DNA from: an uncultured Gammaproteobacteria bacterium | GTDB taxonomy: Bacteria; Pseudomonadota; Gammaproteobacteria; Ga0077536 | DNA: 9,285 nt | Assembly: GCA_903866355.1 (NCBI GenBank) | Contig: CAIPNE010000464.1 | Location: 1 to 9,285 of the forward strand | Reading direction: 5' to 3' | In this document: positions 6,113-9,285 of the stretch, one piece after another | Numbering within the stretch: position 1 is the stretch's first letter | Layout: every line of letters starts with the position of its first letter | Position numbers and translations under genes: made by a program | Notes under the pieces: model-generated | Seen by the model: the letters and a program-made list of their open reading frames with translations, nothing else | Database searches by the model: none | Told to the model about the DNA's origin: nothing

Positions 6113-7555
6113 TTAGCCCGCGCTGGGCCGCCAGCAGGGCGACGCCCCACCTTCTTCGGGTTTCGGCGGCGGCGGGAGTTTACGCTTCTCACCTTCGCTG
6201 AGCGCCGGCGGTTCACCGGGAATAGGCTGCCCGGCGATATAACCCACGACATCGTCCATCGGTCGCGCAGCGCCGAGGTAGGCGGCTTCGAGACAGGTTT
6301 CAATTTCAGCTGCGGCCTTGGGGGTCAGCGCGATCGCCGCCGCCGAAAGATCCGCTTCAATTTTGGGCGAATACTGTGGCAGGCCGGGCGCCGAGGCGCC
6401 GCGCACGGGGCCAACCGGTGGCCGCTCACGTTGGCGGCGCGCTAGCCGTTGCAGAATGTTCCAAGCTTTTTTGTTCTCGGCGATGGGCCAGACCTCGACC
6501 GTGCCAGTGTTTTCGAACTCACGCCAGATATCGACCGCCTTCTGGGTCCGCAGCACGACGATAGTCGCCCGATCCGTGCCCACACCGCCGCAGGCAATGT
6601 CGGCCATCTCAGCGGAAAAATCGCCACAGTGCAGGCACTCGGGGCGTTGGTATTCGTGCATGGCTTCTTCGAGCGGAATGGTCTCGATTCCACCAGATTT
6701 CTTGTAGATCAGCACTTCACCTTTGACGTTGAACTTCGACACCTCCGTCAGCGGAATCCCCATCTGCTTTTCGATGCGTTCGGTCATGAGCTCTGGACGG
6801 AAAACTTCGGTGCAAAATAGCCCCACGCTGAAAGACACACGCTCCACATAACCTTTTAAAAACCCGCGCTGGCGAGCCACAATTTGCGGCTTTTTCTTGG
6901 CTGCCATCAGGATGCTGGGGTCGATATATTCTAATTTTCGCAGCGGGGTTATCTGGCAAGGTACGCCGACGAAAGCGACCTGCTTCAGGTCCTTTTTCTT
7001 AACCTCTTCCAGCGCCAGATCGTTGGGGCAGTAGGTGTACCAACTGGCCGCGCTGGCTTTAATTTCGGCCACCGTGGTGGCGACCTTGGGTGTGGGGAAA
7101 CAAGGGGCGTCGTCCTCGCCCACGGCCGATACCACCGCGCCGTCGATGTGGCCGGCCTCGCGCGCCCACGCCAGCAAGGCGGTGACTACGCCACCGTCTT
7201 GCGCACGCTCCAGCACGTCTTCGTGCTTGGTGCGGGCCACGAAAATATGCCGGTAGTTACCAAAGATTCCTTCGTAGCCTTCCGGCTGGTCGCCGAAAAC
7301 CATTTGCTTGAGATGGCCTTCACGCGGCCAGAGGCGGGGGCAGGCCGTGGCGCAGACATCGCAACCCACGCCTTCGCTGATCCCGCAGTAATCGAAAGGT
7401 GCCGAGGCTTTGGCGGTCTGTTGGGGCTTGCCGTCGATGTATTCGATCACGTTGTGCGGGCAGACCAGCACGCAGGTGCCGCACTCGCAGCACGAGCCGG
7501 CCGCGACTACATCGTTCATCATGTCTTTAAAGCTGTGGTGGTAAAGCGAATCCAA
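6113..7555 (-). CDS. FrhB-type protein (coenzyme F420 hydrogenase/dehydrogenase beta-subunit family) with N-terminal ferredoxin motifs
   Basis: With a TTG start at 7555 the protein has 480 residues. The N-terminus carries two cysteine clusters for iron-sulfur centres: C-C-E-C-G-T-C-V-L-V-C-P (22-33), and Cys57 with C-D-V-C-A-T-A-C-P (65-73). The FrhB domain follows: Q-D-G-G-V-V-T-A-L-L (119-128, flavin region), V-G-V-P-C-Q-I (Cys200), and P-E-C-L-H-C-G-D-F (Cys307, Cys310) with A-D-I-A-C-G-G-V-G. The family contains F420-reducing subunits as well as ferredoxin-driven reductases such as 7-hydroxymethyl-chlorophyll a reductase and BciB. A cytoplasmic electron-transfer flavoprotein or reductase is the safe reading. 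The last 90 or so residues are an extension ending in a proline/lysine-rich tail. No F420 biosynthesis gene is in the window, so the cofactor is undecided. It lies between the dehydrogenase and monooxygenase genes, which suggests it supplies or removes electrons in their pathway. Confidence 0.85.
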   Translation of the reverse strand: MDSLYHHSFKDMMNDVVAAGSCCECGTCVLVCPHNVIEYIDGKPQQTAKASAPFDYCGISEGVGCDVCATACPRLWPREGHLKQMVFGDQPEGYEGIFGNYRHIFVARTKHEDVLERAQDGGVVTALLAWAREAGHIDGAVVSAVGEDDAPCFPTPKVATTVAEIKASAASWYTYCPNDLALEEVKKKDLKQVAFVGVPCQITPLRKLEYIDPSILMAAKKKPQIVARQRGFLKGYVERVSFSVGLFCTEVFRPELMTERIEKQMGIPLTEVSKFNVKGEVLIYKKSGGIETIPLEEAMHEYQRPECLHCGDFSAEMADIACGGVGTDRATIVVLRTQKAVDIWREFENTGTVEVWPIAENKKAWNILQRLARRQRERPPVGPVRGASAPGLPQYSPKIEADLSAAAIALTPKAAAEIETCLEAAYLGAARPMDDVVGYIAGQPIPGEPPALSEGEKRKLPPPPKPEEGGASPCWRPSAG

Positions 7556-7561
7556 GATTGT

Positions 7562-7567
7562 CTCCTC
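7562..7567 (-). promoter_or_regulatory. Ribosome binding site that sets the TTG start of the FrhB-like gene
   Basis: Read on the minus strand this is GAGGAG, six bases before TTG at 7555. An in-frame ATG at 7606 has no such site, lies within a palindrome, and would add 17 mostly proline/alanine residues. Internal ATGs at 7525 and 7522 also lack a site. The TTG is therefore preferred. Confidence 0.6.
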
Positions 7568-7603
7568 AGGCGCAGGGGTCAGGGGGGCTGGCGTGGGCCA
7601 GAC

Positions 7604-7619
7604 CATACGTCGGCGTATG
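7604..7619. promoter_or_regulatory. Palindrome CATACG-tcgg-CGTATG, candidate operator
   Basis: A perfect six-base inverted repeat with a four-base centre lies in the 122-base spacer upstream of the FrhB-like gene, about 50 bases before its TTG start. The size and placement suit a dimeric repressor, such as one of the TetR family, but no regulator gene is visible in the window and no second copy was found. A short mRNA hairpin is the alternative. Confidence 0.4.
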
Positions 7620-7677
7620 TTAGTCGATTGTGGCGCGAGTCGTCAGCCAACGCTAACCGGCAACCCGCGGGCTGAGA

Positions 7678-8493
7678 TTAAAGCTTAATCCTGACCCGTC
7701 GCAGGTCTCTAATTTGTTTACGGCCCAAGATCTCTAGGAGTGCCGGCCAACAACGGTACGCGCGCCATAACCAGCGGGCGTAGCCTGGAAACGAGATAAT
7801 CGCTTGATTGCGCTCAACGCCCGCCAAAATTTGGGTTGCCGCCAACTCGGTGCTAATGGGCTTAAAAGGCATGGCGTTTAAAAGGGCCTCACGCGGCACA
7901 TTGATAAAGGGCGTGGCGCGGAAAATATTAGACTGGATAAAGCCTGGGCATACCGCGCTGACCCTCACCCCCAACTCCGCCCCCTCGGTGCGCAAAGAGA
8001 GCGACAGACCAACCACTGCGTGCTTGCTGGCCGCATAGGGCGCATTGGTGGGGAATGGCACCAACCCCGCGAGCGAGGCGATATTCACAATATGCCCACT
8101 CCCCTGCTGGCACATCTGCAGATAGGCTGCGTGCGTGCCGTGTACAACCCCCATCAGGTTCACTTCAATCACGCTTTGCCAATGCGCCAACTCGAGATCG
8201 CGGGCATCGGCACACACTGAAATGCCCGCATTATTGAACAGATAATCCAGCCGGCCGTAGCGCGCCACCACCCCCGTGATGCTCGCCGCGACGGCGCCCG
8301 CATCGCGCACATCGAGTGCAAGCGCTTCCAAGGCGTGGCCCCGCCCCACCAAAGCCTGCGCGTTAGCCACATCAAGATCGGCCACAATAACCTGCGCCCC
8401 CCGGCGGCTGAGCGCGGCCGCCAGGGCGGCACCAATACCCGATCCGCCACCGGTGATCAGCACGACCGACTTCGCAAAATACTTTCTAGCCAA
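7678..8493 (-). CDS. Short-chain dehydrogenase/reductase (SDR), classical type
   Basis: This 271-residue enzyme has all classical SDR marks. The cofactor loop is T-G-G-G-S-G-I-G (14-21), and an acidic Asp39 at the end of the second strand (V-A-D-L-D) points to NAD(H). N-N-A-G is at 87-90, Asn112, and the catalytic Ser140 and Y-A-A-S-K with Tyr153 and Lys157. P-G-F-I follows at 183-186. It should oxidise a hydroxyl to a ketone, or the reverse, in the cytoplasm. The C-terminal 40 or so residues (W-L-W-R-A-Y-R, then a basic end) are typical of SDRs acting on hydrophobic substrates, but the substrate is unknown. It starts with TTG 8493; the first in-frame ATG is over 100 residues in, so the non-ATG start is needed. 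It lies 11 bases after the thioesterase gene, so the two are co-transcribed. Confidence 0.9.
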   Translation of the reverse strand: MARKYFAKSVVLITGGGSGIGAALAAALSRRGAQVIVADLDVANAQALVGRGHALEALALDVRDAGAVAASITGVVARYGRLDYLFNNAGISVCADARDLELAHWQSVIEVNLMGVVHGTHAAYLQMCQQGSGHIVNIASLAGLVPFPTNAPYAASKHAVVGLSLSLRTEGAELGVRVSAVCPGFIQSNIFRATPFINVPREALLNAMPFKPISTELAATQILAGVERNQAIISFPGYARWLWRAYRCWPALLEILGRKQIRDLRRVRIKL

Positions 8494-8499
8494 AATAAT

Positions 8500-8506
8500 T
8501 CACCTC
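8500..8506 (-). promoter_or_regulatory. Ribosome binding site for the TTG start of the SDR
   Basis: The minus strand reads GAGGTGA, overlapping the TGA stop of the thioesterase gene and ending six bases before TTG 8493. It supports a TTG start that places the glycine-rich cofactor loop at residue 14, the usual distance from the N-terminus. Confidence 0.6.
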
Positions 8507-8984
8507 ACGAACGTCGAATGGCAATCTGTCGCCCAACCCAGTCGGGACGAGGCATATCCTGTTGCAGCGCCTGCATCGCCTGCAACGCGGCTAACACCGC
8601 CGGTTCGAAGGGCGTGGCGCCACGCGTGACCAAACTAACGTGCAACATCAATTGCTCCTCCGTGGCCAGCAGCTGCTCGCCGCGAAACATTTCCTGATAC
8701 AGGTGTGCGGCCTTGTTGGCGCAATCAAGCACCCGCGATTTGATGGTCAGGGTGTCCCCTAGCCGGGCTTCGTTCTGGTAGGTGATATGGGATTCCACCA
8801 CCATCCAAGAATTTTTCGTGGCCTGTGTATAAGCCTCCCCCATGCCGGCGACTTTGAGTAGCTCCTCGCCTGCCAAGTCGAACGCTAACGTGTAGTAGGC
8901 AACGTTCATGTGCTCGTTGTAGTCCAGCCACTCGCGCGGCACCGCCATTTGAGTCGTGTGTAATGCTTTATCGATCGTTGTCAC
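8505..8984 (-). CDS. Acyl-CoA thioesterase, hot-dog fold, 4-hydroxybenzoyl-CoA thioesterase-like
   Basis: This 159-residue protein has the signature W-L-D-Y-N-E-H-M-N-V-A-Y-Y at 19-31. Asp21 is at the position of the catalytic Asp of 4HBT-like thioesterases. It is followed by the long helix A-F-D-L-A-G-E and central strands such as S-H-I-T-Y-Q (65-70), G-D-T-L-T-I-K-S-R (76-84) and A-H-L-Y-Q-E-M-F (93-100). It would hydrolyse an acyl-CoA and recycle CoA in the cytoplasm. The motif is usually D-Y-N-G-H-M-N; here Glu24 replaces the glycine. The GTG at 8984 is chosen because the next in-frame ATG (8948) cuts into the first strand; neither has a strong ribosome site. It is the first gene of the minus-strand series, facing the divergent intergenic region. 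Confidence 0.85.
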   Translation of the reverse strand: MTTIDKALHTTQMAVPREWLDYNEHMNVAYYTLAFDLAGEELLKVAGMGEAYTQATKNSWMVVESHITYQNEARLGDTLTIKSRVLDCANKAAHLYQEMFRGEQLLATEEQLMLHVSLVTRGATPFEPAVLAALQAMQALQQDMPRPDWVGRQIAIRRS

Positions 8985-9271
8985 AGGTATTTGCTCGCTG
9001 GGAAATAAACAGAATTAACGGGCGCGCTGGCGCCTCTCGCAGCACCCTGATTTTGCCCGCACGACGGCCACCGCCACAACTGCTGGCACCCCGCCGCCGC
9101 GCCGCGTTAGTGACCCTCGAGCCAAGCTGCTGGGGAACCTCGCCGCGAGGCTATTTTAGCGGTTAGACTCCAAGCAGACTGGCGCCGCAGACTAGGCCAA
9201 GCGGGCCGCGCCAGCGTTTAATGATCAGAAGAGCCCAGTTCGGGCCTAACACTGCCTAAGGGGTAAGGAAC
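8985..9271. promoter_or_regulatory. Divergent intergenic region with repeats and hairpins
   Basis: These 287 bases separate the thioesterase gene (leftward) from the gene starting at 9272 (rightward), so promoters for both should lie here; no clear -35/-10 pair stands out. Visible structure includes GGCGC/GCGCC at 9021-9034 and a CCTCG-ccg-CGAGG hairpin at 9138-9150 followed by CTATTTTA. AGACT occurs at 9165, 9176 and 9189; the last two lie within a repeated GCAGACT. CTGGCGC (9179-9185) pairs with GCGCCAG (9208-9214). These could be regulator sites or a structured leader. Confidence 0.45.
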
Positions 9272-9285
9272 ATGGAAATCGGTAT
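9272..9285 (+). CDS. Start of a rightward gene, cut by the window end
   Basis: ATG at 9272 opens a frame reading M-E-I-G before the window ends. TAAGGGG at 9257-9263 gives a good ribosome site eight bases upstream. M-E-I-G openings are common in luciferase-like flavin enzymes, but four residues cannot settle identity. Confidence 0.5.

Noticed and set aside
6017..6445. A 142-residue plus-strand frame over the 3' end of the FrhB-like gene
   Set aside because: It is antisense to the coding region, Arg/Gly/Pro-rich, and has no recognisable domain or ribosome site.
1..9285. CRISPR arrays, tRNA or rRNA genes, insertion sequences
   Set aside because: No regularly spaced direct repeats, tRNA-like cloverleaf, rRNA-like stretch, transposase frame or terminal inverted repeats were seen on reading through.

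Overview
The window looks like bacterial, probably proteobacterial, chromosome. Genes are tightly packed, Shine-Dalgarno sites are of the AGGAG/GAGG type, the DNA is GC-rich, and two compact operons carry enzymes typical of CoA-thioester catabolism. The species cannot be named from the sequence.

Layout. (1) Bases 1-321 hold the end of a sugar-nucleotide glycosyltransferase whose gene starts left of the window. The reading frame stops early, and family-like fragments seem to continue in other frames, so it may be broken. Its first 120 bases are about 48% G+C by hand count, lower than the genes that follow, so the left edge may be a junction between a polysaccharide region and the catabolic cluster. 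(2) A plus-strand pair follows: a thiolase-family enzyme (538-1743) and a 560-residue amidohydrolase of the N-acyl-D-amino-acid deacylase type (1812-3494). A bulged hairpin lies between them. (3) A perfect 12-bp hairpin (3509-3539) sits where the two strands converge. (4) A minus-strand series runs from 8984 down to 3604: a hot-dog thioesterase, a short-chain dehydrogenase, an FrhB-type iron-sulfur flavoprotein, a luciferase-like flavin monooxygenase, an acetoacetate-decarboxylase-fold protein, and a small SnoaL/NTF2-like (lumazine-binding-like) protein. (5) A 287-base divergent intergenic region leads to a plus-strand gene that begins at 9272 and runs off the window.

Working together (inference). 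The enzymes fit breakdown of a carboxylic acid handled as a CoA ester: oxidation of an alcohol by the dehydrogenase, flavin-dependent oxygenation by the luciferase-like enzyme, hydrolysis of an amide, lactam or ring bond by the amidohydrolase, thiolytic C-C cleavage, and CoA release by the thioesterase. The FrhB-like protein would move electrons between flavin and ferredoxin or F420. The substrate cannot be told from the sequence. Several members depart from textbook active sites: the acetoacetate-decarboxylase-like protein lacks the Schiff-base lysine, the amidohydrolase lacks expected histidines, and the thiolase has altered signature blocks. The cluster may therefore do chemistry that family names do not predict.
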